Shown here: in pieces, positions 15,392-24,600 of the stretch
How the letters are laid out: the number at the start of each line of letters is the position of its first letter
How positions within the stretch are numbered: position 1 is the first letter of the stretch
Source: RGDT01 sp964630925
Lineage (GTDB): Bacteria > Planctomycetota > Planctomycetia > Gemmatales > Gemmataceae
Assembly: GCA_964630925.1 (NCBI GenBank)
Contig: CAZVZK010000116.1
Coordinates: 1-31,538 of the forward strand
Length of the DNA: 31,538 nucleotides
Direction: 5' to 3'
Program-made: the position numbers and the translations under genes
Notes under the pieces: model-generated
The model's input: the letters and a program-made list of their open reading frames with translations, nothing else
Database searches by the model: none
What the model was told of the DNA's origin: nothing

Positions 15392-16216
15392 ATGACTCGC
15401 GATATTCGAGGGACGCGGCTCCTGATCACGGGTGCATCCTCCGGCATCGGCCGGGCGCTGGCCGTCCGCGCCGCCGCCGCCGGCGCCCGCCTCGCCGTCG
15501 TCTCACGCTCCGCCGACAAGCTCGCCACCCTCACAAATGAGATCCAGGGGTCTGGGGACGTCTCGCCCCCCGCTCGCAGCGCCGAGGTCTTCCCTATCAC
15601 CGCCGACATCACCAACGCCGAGGACCGAAAACGCCTCCTCGCCGAGGCGTCCGCCCACTACGGCGGCCTCGACGCCCTCGTCAACAACGCCGGCGTCGCC
15701 AGCTTCGGCCACTTCTCCACCTGCACCGAGGCCATCCTCCGCCAGGTCATGGAGACCAACTTCTTCGCCCCCGCCGAGCTGATCCGCCTGGCCATCCCCG
15801 TCCTCACCCACGGCAGGCAGCCCGCCATCGTCAACGTCTCCAGCATGTGCGGACGCCGGGGCATGCCCGCCTGGAGCGAGTACTCCGCCAGCAAGTTCGC
15901 CCTGTGCGGCCTGACCGAGTCCCTGCGCGGCGAGCTGGCCCGCTTCGGCATCGACATCCTCCTCGTCCTGCCGGGCCTGACGAAGTCGAGCCTGCACGAC
16001 AACATGCTGCACAACACCGGGCGCATGAAGATCGAGTTCGACAAGGGCCAGCCGCCCGAGGCCGTCGCCGATTGCATCCTGCGCTCCCTGCGCTACAACA
16101 CAACCGAGGCGGTTGTCGGCTGGGAGGCACGCTGGATGCTGTGGTTTAACAAGTGGATGCCACGCCTCACCGACTGGCTGATCGCCCGCCGCGTCAAGAA
16201 ACTCTACGCCTCCTAG
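15392..16216 (+). CDS. Short-chain dehydrogenase/reductase with a repeat-derived insert
   Basis: The protein has 274 residues. The cofactor motif TGASSGIG (about 14-21), NNAG, the catalytic Ser in VNVSSMCG (150/151), Tyr164 and Lys168 in YSASK make a complete classical SDR, an NAD(P)-dependent oxidoreductase. VSRSADKLATL after the second strand suggests NADPH. The C-terminus has an aromatic helix (WMLWFNKWMPRLTDWLI) that could sit on a membrane, as in lipid-acting SDRs. Residues about 53-63, GSGDVSPPARS, are encoded by one inverted copy of the hairpin repeat found in the neighbouring gaps, placed in frame in the loop before the third strand. GGAGGG lies 9 nt upstream of the ATG. It is probably the first gene of a set with AsnB and the exporter. 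Confidence 0.9.
   Translation: MTRDIRGTRLLITGASSGIGRALAVRAAAAGARLAVVSRSADKLATLTNEIQGSGDVSPPARSAEVFPITADITNAEDRKRLLAEASAHYGGLDALVNNAGVASFGHFSTCTEAILRQVMETNFFAPAELIRLAIPVLTHGRQPAIVNVSSMCGRRGMPAWSEYSASKFALCGLTESLRGELARFGIDILLVLPGLTKSSLHDNMLHNTGRMKIEFDKGQPPEAVADCILRSLRYNTTEAVVGWEARWMLWFNKWMPRLTDWLIARRVKKLYAS
15547..15581 (-). repeat. Hairpin repeat copy inside the SDR coding sequence
   Basis: This stretch (GGGGTCTGGGGACGTCTCGC and on to 15581) is an inverted copy of the repeat at 16241-16344, with an A at one stem position and one extra C. Its length does not disturb the reading frame. Confidence 0.75.
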
Positions 16217-16240
16217 CGTTCTCCAGGCGAGCGGCGGCAT

Positions 16241-16344
16241 TCGAGCTGGGGGCGAGACGCCCCCAGACCCCCGCTGCGAGCTGGGGTCGAGATGCCCCAG
16301 ACCCCCGCTGCGAGCTGGGGGCGAGACGCCCCCAGACCCCCGAT
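16241..16344 (+). repeat. Three tandem copies of a short hairpin repeat
   Basis: Units of 34-35 bp start at 16241, 16276 and 16310. Each contains CTGGGGGCG and its complement CGCCCCCAG around a 3-nt AGA loop, except the middle unit, which has a shorter stem (CTGGGG/CCCCAG). The cluster fills the gap between the SDR and asnB genes and ends about 35 nt before the asnB start. It is a REP-like palindrome; no transposase is nearby. Confidence 0.85.
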
Positions 16345-16380
16345 AAGCCCGCCGAGTCATTCAAAAGGGCGACCAACGAG

Positions 16381-18369
16381 ATGTGCGGAATCGCAGGAAT
16401 TATTGATCTGACGGGCCAGAACCGCCCAGCCCCCGCCGGGGCCGCACAGGCGATGGCACAGGCCATCGTGCACCGCGGCCCAGACGAGGACGGCTTCCTC
16501 GAGCTGCCCGGCCTGTCGTTCGCCTCGCGCCGCCTGTCCATCGTCGGCCTGCACGACGGCCGCCAGCCGATCAGCAACGAGGACGGCTCCGTCACCACCG
16601 TCTTCAACGGCGAGCTGTTCGACTACCCCGAATTGAAGGCCCGCCTCCAGGCCAGGGGCCACGTCTTCCGCACCCACGCCGACACCGAGAACATCGTCCA
16701 CCTGTGGGAGGACCACCAGGAGGGGATGTGGGACCACCTCAAGGGCCAGTTCGCCGTCGCCCTGCTCGACCGCAAACGCCAGCGCGTCGTCCTCGGGCGT
16801 GACCGCTTCGGCATCTGCCCCCTCTACTGGGCGAAGTCCGACGGCTGGCTCCTCTTCGGCTCCGAGATCAAGGCGATCCTCGCCTCCGGCATGATCGACG
16901 CACGCCCCGACCCGGCGGGCATCAACCACCTGTTCACCTTCTTCGCCCTGCCCGGCCCGCGCACCTGCTTCGAGGGCATCCAGCTCCTCCCCCCCGGCCA
17001 TTACCTCGACCTGAAACTCGGTGGCGGCCCGGCGCAGCTGCACGAGAAGGCGTACTGGGCCCTCGGCTTCCCCGACCAGGGCGACGAGGACCGCCGCGAC
17101 GTGGCCGCCCTCACCGACGAGTTCGAGCGCCTCCTGCTCGACGCCGTCACGCGCCGCCTCCGCGCCGACGTGCCCGTCGTGTCGTACCTGTCCGGCGGCG
17201 TGGACAGCAGCCTCGTGGTGGCGATGGCCAGCAAGGTGCGTGGCACGCCCATCCCCGCGTTCACCATCCAGATCCAGGCCAAGGGCCTCGACGAGACGAG
17301 CGAGGCGGCCATCGTCGCCCGCCACGTCGGCTGCGACCCCACCGTCGTGCCGGTGGGCGCCAATGAAGTCCTGAACACCTACCCGGAATTGATCCGCGCC
17401 GCCGAAGGGCCGGTCATCGACACCTCGTGCGCCGCCCTGCTCCTGCTCGCCAAGGAGGTCCATCGGCAGGGGTACAAGGTGGCCCTCACGGGAGAGGGGG
17501 CCGACGAATGGATGGCCGGCTACCCGTGGCACAAGGTCAACCGGGCGCTGAGCTACCTCGACGTGTTCGGCCTGCCGGTCTCGCAGTGGCTCCGCCGCGG
17601 CGCCCTGTGGCTGTCCGGCTCGCCGGGCGTGCCGCTCGACAACCTGCGCCGCGCCCAGGCCGCCGTCGCCGGGCACAACGGCTGGCACGACATCCACGGC
17701 CTCGTCAGCCTCTCCAAGCAGCGTTTCTACAGCGACGAGATGAAGCAGCGTCTCGGATCCGTGGTCCCGCTGGAGGAATTGGGGTTCGACCCGGAGAGGA
17801 TGAAGCGCTGGCACCCGCTGAATCGCGAGCTGGCGGTCAGCGCCCGCGCCCACCTCGCCGGCCTGCTGCTCAACGCCAAGGGCGACCGCGTGGCGATGAA
17901 CTCGTCCGTCGAGACACGCTACCCGTTCCTCGACGAGGAGGTCTTCGCGTTCCTGGCGAAGGTGCCGCCGAGGTACAAGTTCAAGGGCGTCTTCGGCGAC
18001 AAGTACCTGCTGCGCCGCGTCGCGGAGCGGTGGCTGCCGCGTGAGATCGCCTGGCGTAAGAAGGCGATGTTCCGCGCCCCATTCGACAGCTTCCACCTGG
18101 ACGTCGCACCCCCGTTCGTCCACCAGCTCCTCAGTGAACAATCGCTCCGAAAAGCCGGGTACTTCGACCCCAAGGCCGTACAATACTGGCGGACCGGCTT
18201 CCGCTCGTTGCGGGACGGCGGCCTGACCCGGATCTCGGTCGAGATGGGCCTGGTCGGCGTCCTCGCCACCCAGCTATGGCACCACTTGTTCATCGACGGC
18301 ACCCTGTGCGACCTGCCGTCGTCTCACGCCCGCCGGCCCGCCCCGGCGGCCCTCCAGGGGGTGGCATGA
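16381..18369 (+). CDS. asnB: Asparagine synthase-type glutamine amidotransferase
   Basis: The protein has 662 residues starting MCGIAGIIDL, so Cys2 is the nucleophile that releases ammonia from glutamine. The N-terminal glutaminase domain shows HRGPDEDG, FNGELFDYPELKA and GRDRFGICPLYW. The C-terminal synthetase domain has the ATP PP-loop SGGVDSS from Ser271 and the acceptor-site region TGEGADEWMAGY. It amidates a carboxylate with ATP. Classical AsnB makes asparagine, but relatives of this length in biosynthetic clusters act on sugars, lipids or peptides. Placement between an SDR and a DevBCA-like exporter suggests such a specialised role, which is inference. The start is fixed because the processed protein needs MCGIAG; the ribosome site is weak. 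Confidence 0.9.
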   Translation: MCGIAGIIDLTGQNRPAPAGAAQAMAQAIVHRGPDEDGFLELPGLSFASRRLSIVGLHDGRQPISNEDGSVTTVFNGELFDYPELKARLQARGHVFRTHADTENIVHLWEDHQEGMWDHLKGQFAVALLDRKRQRVVLGRDRFGICPLYWAKSDGWLLFGSEIKAILASGMIDARPDPAGINHLFTFFALPGPRTCFEGIQLLPPGHYLDLKLGGGPAQLHEKAYWALGFPDQGDEDRRDVAALTDEFERLLLDAVTRRLRADVPVVSYLSGGVDSSLVVAMASKVRGTPIPAFTIQIQAKGLDETSEAAIVARHVGCDPTVVPVGANEVLNTYPELIRAAEGPVIDTSCAALLLLAKEVHRQGYKVALTGEGADEWMAGYPWHKVNRALSYLDVFGLPVSQWLRRGALWLSGSPGVPLDNLRRAQAAVAGHNGWHDIHGLVSLSKQRFYSDEMKQRLGSVVPLEELGFDPERMKRWHPLNRELAVSARAHLAGLLLNAKGDRVAMNSSVETRYPFLDEEVFAFLAKVPPRYKFKGVFGDKYLLRRVAERWLPREIAWRKKAMFRAPFDSFHLDVAPPFVHQLLSEQSLRKAGYFDPKAVQYWRTGFRSLRDGGLTRISVEMGLVGVLATQLWHHLFIDGTLCDLPSSHARRPAPAALQGVA

Positions 18370-18424
18370 TGACCACCCCCATCCACCACCCACCATCCTT
18401 CCTTCTTTCCACCGGGGGGGCGAG

Positions 18425-19543
18425 ATGACATATTCCCTCACCACCCTGTGGCACGAGCGGCAGCGCTACCTCCCCGGCGTCCTCGCCGTCGGCTTCAGCG
18501 CCATCCTGATCGCGCTCCAATGCGGGCTGCTGCTGGGGCTGTTCTCCGTCTCATCCATGCCGGTGGACCGCAACAAGGCCGACGTGTGGATGGGCGCCCC
18601 CGGCGTCCTCTCCGTGGACCTCGGACGCCCCTTCCGCGAGGGCTACATCGCCCGCATGGCCTCGCAGCCGGAGATCGAGCGCTGCGAGATCTACCTGCAG
18701 GGCTTCTCCTACTGGGCCAAGCCGAACGGGGCGACCGAGCTGTGCATGGTCGTCGGCTCGCGCCTCGCCGACGACTCCCTCGGCGCCATCGACAAGCTCA
18801 CGCCGGAGATGCGTGCCCTGCTCACCGAGCCCGGCGCCGTCATCATCGACGAGTCCGACCGCGAGCGTCTCGGGGTCAAGGGCATCGGCGACTACGCCGA
18901 GGTGTCGTGGACGCGCGTCAAGATCGTCGCCATGACCAAGGGAGTCAAGAGCCTCGCGGGGCCTTACGTCTTCTGCTCGATCAACACGGCCCGCCCGCTT
19001 CTCCGCTACCTCCCCGATCAGGTGACCTACGTCCTGGGCAAGACGCGTAACCCCGGCGACGCCCAGAAGGTCGTGGACCGCCTGAAGGCGGACTACCACA
19101 ACATCGCCGCGTTCACCGCCCCGAAGTTCTCGTTCCAGTCGCAATGGCACTGGCTGACCAAGACGAAGGCCGGCATCGCCCTTGGCTACGCCGCGGCCCT
19201 CGGCCTGCTCGTCGGCGCGGTGGTGACGAGCCAGACGCTGTACGCCGCCACCGCGGCATCCCTGAAGGAGTTCGCCGTCCTGCGGGCGCTGGGCATCCCG
19301 TGGTGGCGCATGGCCGCGATGGTGATGGCCCAGGCGTTCTGGGTCGGCGTCATCGGCATCGCCCTGGCCATCCCGGCGGTCCACGGCCTGGCCTGGGTCG
19401 CCGACTATCTGACGGTTCAAGTCCTCTTGCCCTGGTGGCTGCAAACCGGGGCCGTGGCCATCACGCTCCTGATGGCCGTCGGGTCGGGGCTGGCGGCGCT
19501 GCGCTCGCTCAGCAACGTGGAGCCCGCCACGCTGCTCCGCTGA
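18425..19543 (+). CDS. DevC-like ABC transporter permease (FtsX fold)
   Basis: The protein has 372 residues. There is one N-terminal membrane segment (VLAVGFSAILIALQCGLLLGLF), then an extracytoplasmic domain of about 210 residues starting NKADVWMGAPGVLSVDLGR. Three C-terminal segments follow (GIALGYAAALGLLVGAVV, AAMVMAQAFWVGVIGIALAIP, TGAVAITLLMAVGSGLAALR), which is the MacB/FtsX four-segment layout. ASLKEFAVLRALGIPWWRM is the coupling helix that contacts the ATPase. DevC of cyanobacteria has the same layout and works with DevA and DevB to export glycolipids. The next two genes are just such partners. The ATG follows a GGGGGGGCGAG ribosome site. Confidence 0.88.
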   Translation: MTYSLTTLWHERQRYLPGVLAVGFSAILIALQCGLLLGLFSVSSMPVDRNKADVWMGAPGVLSVDLGRPFREGYIARMASQPEIERCEIYLQGFSYWAKPNGATELCMVVGSRLADDSLGAIDKLTPEMRALLTEPGAVIIDESDRERLGVKGIGDYAEVSWTRVKIVAMTKGVKSLAGPYVFCSINTARPLLRYLPDQVTYVLGKTRNPGDAQKVVDRLKADYHNIAAFTAPKFSFQSQWHWLTKTKAGIALGYAAALGLLVGAVVTSQTLYAATAASLKEFAVLRALGIPWWRMAAMVMAQAFWVGVIGIALAIPAVHGLAWVADYLTVQVLLPWWLQTGAVAITLLMAVGSGLAALRSLSNVEPATLLR

Positions 19544-19573
19544 CGGAACGCCGGGTCGAAGGAGACGACATCG

Positions 19574-20320
19574 ATGCACGACACCCCACCACTCCAAGGC
19601 TTCGACCTCCGCCGCACGTTCGGCGCGGGGGAGATGATGTCGGTCGCGCTGGACGGCGTGTCGCTGGAGATCGGCGAGGGCGAGATGGCCCTCCTGATGG
19701 GCCCGTCCGGCTCCGGCAAGACGACGCTCCTGGCCTGCCTGTCCGGGCTGCTCACCCCGGACTCCGGCAAGGTGATGGTCCTGGGCGAGGACCTGTGGGC
19801 CAAGAGCGAGTCGCAGCGCGAGCAGTTCCGCCTCAAATACTTCGGCTTCATCTTCCAGGGCTACAACCTGTTCGCGTCGCTGACGGCCCGCCAGCAGCTC
19901 GAGATGATCGTGAAGTGGGGCGAAGGCGCCAGCCACGCCGAGGCCGCCCGCCGCGCCGAGAAGGTGCTCGAGCTGCTCGACATGCGGAAGAAGATGGACC
20001 TCCGCCCCGGCGAGATGTCGGGCGGCGAGAAGCAGCGCGTCGCCATCGGGCGGGCGCTGATCAAGAACCCGCGCCTCATCTTCGCCGACGAGCCGACCAG
20101 CGCCCTCGACTGGGCGCACGGCGAGGCGGTCATCCAGCTGCTCCGCAACGCCGCCCACGACCTGGGGGCCACGGTCCTCTGCGTCGCACATGACGCCCGC
20201 ATCATCCCTTACGCCGACCGCGTGTTCAACCTGGAGGACGGCCGCCTCCAGGACACGGAGGAGCTGGTGGCCAAGGCGCGGCACGCCGCGCCGCGCAAGT
20301 CCAGCCCCGTGCCCCGCTGA
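19574..20320 (+). CDS. DevA/LolD-like ABC transporter ATP-binding protein
   Basis: The protein has 248 residues. Walker A is MGPSGSGKTTLL, the Q-loop is FIFQGYNLF, the signature is MSGGEKQRVAIGRAL, Walker B is LIFADEPTSALD and the switch is VLCVAHDARI. The close spacing of motifs and the ADEPTSALD form place it in the MacB/LolD/DevA branch that drives FtsX-type permeases. The permease gene ends 30 nt upstream and the fusion protein starts 22 nt downstream, so the three form one operon. Confidence 0.92.
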   Translation: MHDTPPLQGFDLRRTFGAGEMMSVALDGVSLEIGEGEMALLMGPSGSGKTTLLACLSGLLTPDSGKVMVLGEDLWAKSESQREQFRLKYFGFIFQGYNLFASLTARQQLEMIVKWGEGASHAEAARRAEKVLELLDMRKKMDLRPGEMSGGEKQRVAIGRALIKNPRLIFADEPTSALDWAHGEAVIQLLRNAAHDLGATVLCVAHDARIIPYADRVFNLEDGRLQDTEELVAKARHAAPRKSSPVPR

Positions 20321-20342
20321 ATCGGCCCGCCGAGGAGACGCC

Positions 20343-21440
20343 ATGACGAAGACGAACGAAGCCGCCGCATCCTCCCGCCCGCTGGTCCGCTGGGGCACCG
20401 GCGTGGGCCTGGTGGTGCTGGCCCTGTCGCTCGCCGCCGCCAGCCTGGCGATGAAGCCCTCGGACACGGACGCCCCCAACGGCAGCGGCACCACCCCCCC
20501 GGCCCCCGGCAAGCGCGCCGTGGCCGTGGCCCGGGTGGACGTGGAGGGCGGCGTCACCAGGAGCCTGTACCCGGTGCGGCACGGCCGCGTGGTGTCCGTG
20601 CCGTTCCGCGAGGGCGAGCCGATCAAGGAGGGGGCCGTCCTGCTGCGTATCGACGACACGCAGGCCCGCCTCGACCTGTCGCGTGCCGAGTACGCCCTCG
20701 AGCTGTCCAGGGAGAAGCTCACCCAGGCCCGTATCCTCGTGAAGAAGCACAAGACGGGCCTCGGCGAGATGCAGGCCGCCGTGACGGCGGCGCAGAAGGC
20801 GCACGAGAAGGCCAAGGCCGTCGAGAAGAAGGCTCGCCGCCTGTTCGAGGAGAAGTTGGGCGGGGCGTCCGCCGAGGACGTGGAGGCGGCGGCGGCCCAG
20901 GTGGCGGAGGCGGAGGCCGGCGTGCGGGCCAAGCAGAAGGGGCTGGACCGCCTGATGCTCGACGACCCGGAGGGTGCGGTGCGGGCGGCCAACCTCGACA
21001 TCAAGGACAAGGAGAAGCTCGTGGAGCTGGCCAGGTTGGCCATCGCCGAGCACGAGGTGAAGGCGCCGTACGAGGGCACGATGCTGCGGCTGGGGGTGGG
21101 CGTCGGGGACGTGCTCGGCCCCAGCCCGAAGATGCCGATCATGGAGTACTGCCGGGCCGGCCCGCGCATCGTGCGGGCGGAGGTCGAGCAGGAGTTCGCC
21201 AGCCTGGTCCGCGAGGGGCAGAAGGCCACCATGATTGACGACGCCACGGGCGGCGACAGGTGGGAGGGCCAGGTGTTGCGCATCGGCGACTGGTTCGCGA
21301 AGCGGCGGGGGCAGCTCCTGGAGCCGATGGAGTTCAACGACGTGCTGACGCTGGAGGTGATCCTGGCCGTCAAGCCGGGCGGCAAGCCGCTCCGCATCGG
21401 CCAGCGTCTGCGCGTGCAGCTCGAAGGCACGTCGCCGTGA
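20343..21440 (+). CDS. DevB/HlyD-like membrane fusion protein
   Basis: The protein has 365 residues. There is one N-terminal anchor (LVRWGTGVGLVVLALSLAAA, about residues 13-37). A first half-lipoyl strand set (PVRHGRVVSVPFREGEPIKE) is followed by a long coiled coil (about residues 110-230; AEYALELSREKLTQARILVK, AQVAEAEAGVRAKQKGLDRL). The returning half-lipoyl sequence is HEVKAPYEGTMLRLGVGVGD and a β-barrel follows. This is the periplasmic adaptor that links an inner-membrane ABC exporter to an outer-membrane channel. No TolC-like gene is adjacent. The ATG at 20343 is preceded by GAGGAG within 8 nt. It ends just before a hairpin-repeat cluster. Confidence 0.9.
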   Translation: MTKTNEAAASSRPLVRWGTGVGLVVLALSLAAASLAMKPSDTDAPNGSGTTPPAPGKRAVAVARVDVEGGVTRSLYPVRHGRVVSVPFREGEPIKEGAVLLRIDDTQARLDLSRAEYALELSREKLTQARILVKKHKTGLGEMQAAVTAAQKAHEKAKAVEKKARRLFEEKLGGASAEDVEAAAAQVAEAEAGVRAKQKGLDRLMLDDPEGAVRAANLDIKDKEKLVELARLAIAEHEVKAPYEGTMLRLGVGVGDVLGPSPKMPIMEYCRAGPRIVRAEVEQEFASLVREGQKATMIDDATGGDRWEGQVLRIGDWFAKRRGQLLEPMEFNDVLTLEVILAVKPGGKPLRIGQRLRVQLEGTSP

Positions 21441-21460
21441 GGGCTCACGCGGGCCCGCCG

Positions 21461-21564
21461 CGAGCTGGGGGCGAGACGCCCCCAGACCCCTCGCCGCGAG
21501 CTGGGGGCGAGACGCCCCCAGACCCCTCGCCGCGAGCTGGGGGCGAGACGCCCCCAGACCCCCC
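21461..21564 (+). repeat. Three tandem copies of the hairpin repeat, 36-bp period
   Basis: CGAGCTGGGGGCGAGACGCC recurs at 21461, 21497 and 21533 with an exact 36-bp period. Each unit forms a 9-bp stem with an AGA loop. The cluster lies between the convergent ends of the devB-like gene and dnaE, where such a row of hairpins could stop transcription from both sides. Confidence 0.85.
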
Positions 21565-21600
21565 GGTGGGCCCGCTCGCCTGATCCGAAGGCGCTGCCCG

Positions 21601-24600
21601 TCACCGCAGCCGCACGCTGCCCGACCCGAGCATCTCCACCAGCTCGTCCTGGCGGTACGTCGCCGGGTTGATGTGGAAGTCGCGCCCCAGCTTCAGGATG
21701 CACTTGCGGCCCGCCGCGTCGAGGACCGTGAGCATCACGGGGCAGGCGCCCGGCGTCTGACGCAGGATGTTCGCCAGGCGGTCCACGTCCACCGGCTGGT
21801 TCTGCTGCGTGCGGAACAGCAGGTGCAGCGCCGTCGCCTTCTCCTGCCGCGCCTCGTCCAGCGTCATCACGCGGGTGATGACCAGGCTGGGCTCGTCGGT
21901 CTTGCGCTCCAACTTGCCGCGGACGATGACGATCTCGTCCTCCTTGAACACGTCCTTGTACTTGACGTACTCGTCGCCCCACATGAGCGACTCGATCACG
22001 CCCGTCAGGTCCTCCACCTTGCAGCGTCCGAAGCGCGTGTTGCCGTTGCGCTGCGGCTTCTTGTAGTTCAGGATGCGCACCTGGGTCAGCATGCCGCCCA
22101 GCTCGACCTCGGTGTCCGCCGGCACGCCTTTGAGGTCGGCGACGGTGTGGGTGGTGTAGCGTTTGATCTCGTCGGCGCGGTCCGCCAGCGGGTGGCTGCT
22201 GAAATAGAAGTCGAGCACGTCCTTCTCGAACTTGAGCTTCTCCTGCTGTGGCCACGGCTCCACCTCGGGGAGAGACTCGGCGGCGGACGGCGTGCCGTTG
22301 GCGGCGGCTTCGGCGGCCCCGGCGTCGAACATGTTGAGCTGGCCGGCGCGGCGGTCGGCCTGGCGCTCGGTGGCGGCCTGGGTGGCGCGTGGCAGGGCCT
22401 GGATGAGCTGGGCGCGGTGCCCGCCGAGGCCGTCCATCGCCCCGGCCTTGATGAGCCACTCGATGGCGGCCTTGGTGACGGCCTTGAGGTCGACGCGCTC
22501 GCAGAAGTCGAAGAGGTCGCGGAACGGCCCGCCGGCCTCGCGTGCCTTGACGACGGCGTCGGTGGCGTTGCGTCCGCAGCCCTTGATGGCGGCGAGGCCG
22601 AAGACGATCCTGCCGTCCTGCACGGAGAACTCGGTCTCGGAGCGGTTGACGTCGGGGGAGAGGACGGGGACGCCGAGCTTGCGGGCGTCGTTGATGTGAT
22701 CGACCATGATGTCGCGCTTGTTGCCGTCGTCGATCTCGCTGGTGAGCAGGGCGGCCATGAACTCCGGGGTGAAGTGGCGCTTGAGGTACGCCGTCTGGTA
22801 CGACAGGTGGGCGTAAGCGGCGGAGTGAGATTTATTGAAGCCATAACCCCCGAAGAAGACGATCAGCCCGAAGATCTCCTCCGCCGTCTTCTGATCGACG
22901 CCACGCTCCTGGGCGCCCTTCACGAAGTCGATCTTCCGGGCGTCGATGATGTCGTACTTCTTCTTGCTGATCGCCTTAATGCACGCGTACGCGCTGGCCA
23001 GCTCGATACCTCCCAGCTTGTTCAGAATCCGCATGATCTGTTCCTGGTAGCACATGACGGCATGTGTCTCCTCCAGGACTTCTTTCAGGATCGGGTGCGC
23101 GTACGTCGGCTGCGCCCTGCCGTGCTTGCAGTTGATGTAATCATCGACCATGCCGCCCTCGAGGGGGCCGGGGCGGTACAGGGCCGTGCAGGCGATGATG
23201 TCGCGGATGTTGTCCGGCCGCAGGCGCTTGAGCAGCTCGCGGATGCCGTCGGACTCGAACTGGAACACGCCCTTCGCGTCGCCTCGCTGGAGCAGCTCGT
23301 ACGTCTCGGGGTCGTCCAGCGGCAGCTTGTAGATGTCGATGTCGATGCCGCGCGTCTTCTTGATCAGGCGGACGCAGTTCTCCAAGAGCGTGAGGGTGCG
23401 CAGGCCGAGGAAGTCCATCTTCAGCAGGCCGACCTTCTCGATGTCGCCCATCACCCACTGGGTGGTGAGGACGGGCTCGCCCCCCCTGCTGCCGTCCTCG
23501 CCCTTGCGCACCACGCGCTGCACCGGGACGTAGTCGGTGATCGGCCCGTTGGCGATCACCACGCCGGCCGCGTGGGTGCCGGCGTTGCGGTTCGTGCCCT
23601 CCAGCGACCTCGCGATGTCGATCAGCTCGCGGACCTGCGGGTCGGTCTCGTACAGCGACTTCAGGTCGCCGTTCTGCTCCAGGGCGTCGTCCAGCGTCGT
23701 GCCGAGCTTCGTCGGCACCATGCCGGCCACCTCGACCACCCGGAACAGCGGGATGCCCAGCACCCGGCCCACGTCCTTCAACGCCGCCTTCGCGCCCAGC
23801 GTGCCGAACGTGGCGATCTGGGCGACGCTCCCCTCGCCGTACTTCTTCTTGACGTAGGCGATCACCTCCTCGCGGCGGTCCTGGCAGAAGTCGATGTCGA
23901 TGTCGGGCGCCTCGGAGCGGTTCGGGTCGAGGAAGCGCTCGAACAGCAGGTCGTAGTCCAGCGGATCGACGTGGCTGAGTTTGAGGAGGTAGCTCACCAG
24001 GGCGCCGCAGGCCGAGCCGCGGGCGCCGCACGGGATGCCGTTCTCGACGGCGAAGCGGACGAAGTCGCCGACGATGAGGAAGTAGGAGGCGAAGCCCATG
24101 CGGCAGATGATGCCCAGCTCGTGCTCCAGGCGGGCCCGCGCCGCAGGGGGCGGGTTGCCGGCGTAACGCTCCAGCATGCCCGCCTCGCACAGCTCGCGGA
24201 GGTACTCCTCCGGCGTCTTCTGCCCCGGCGGCGAGAAGGCCGGGAAGTACCGCTTTTTGAAGTCGAGGCGGATGTCGCAGGCGTCGGCGATGTCCTGCGA
24301 GCGTTTGACGGCCTCGGCCTGCTCGGGGAACAGGCGGTACATCTCCTCCGGGCCGCGGACGTAGAAGAGGTCGCTGCCGTAGCGGATGCGCTTCTCGTCG
24401 TCGCGCGTCTTGCCGGTGTTGATGCACAGGAGCACGTCGTGGGCCGGGGCGTCGCCCTGCTTCAGGTAGTGGGCGTCGGACGTGGCGACGAGCGGCAGGC
24501 CGAGCTTGTTGGCGATCTGGATCGCCCCCTCGGCGCACTGGCGCTGGATCGCCAGGCCGTTGTTCTGGATCTCGATGTAGAAGTCGTTCTTGAACAGGCC

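Noticed and set aside
21461..21564. CRISPR array suggested by 36-bp regular repeats (also 27724-27834)
   Set aside because: The repeats are directly joined with no unique spacers and there are no cas genes; they are tandem palindromic units.
18551..22459. A 1302-codon open frame on the minus strand
   Set aside because: It runs antisense to the exporter genes and into dnaE in another frame; composition is His/Arg/Gly-rich with no domain. Such frames are common in GC-rich DNA.
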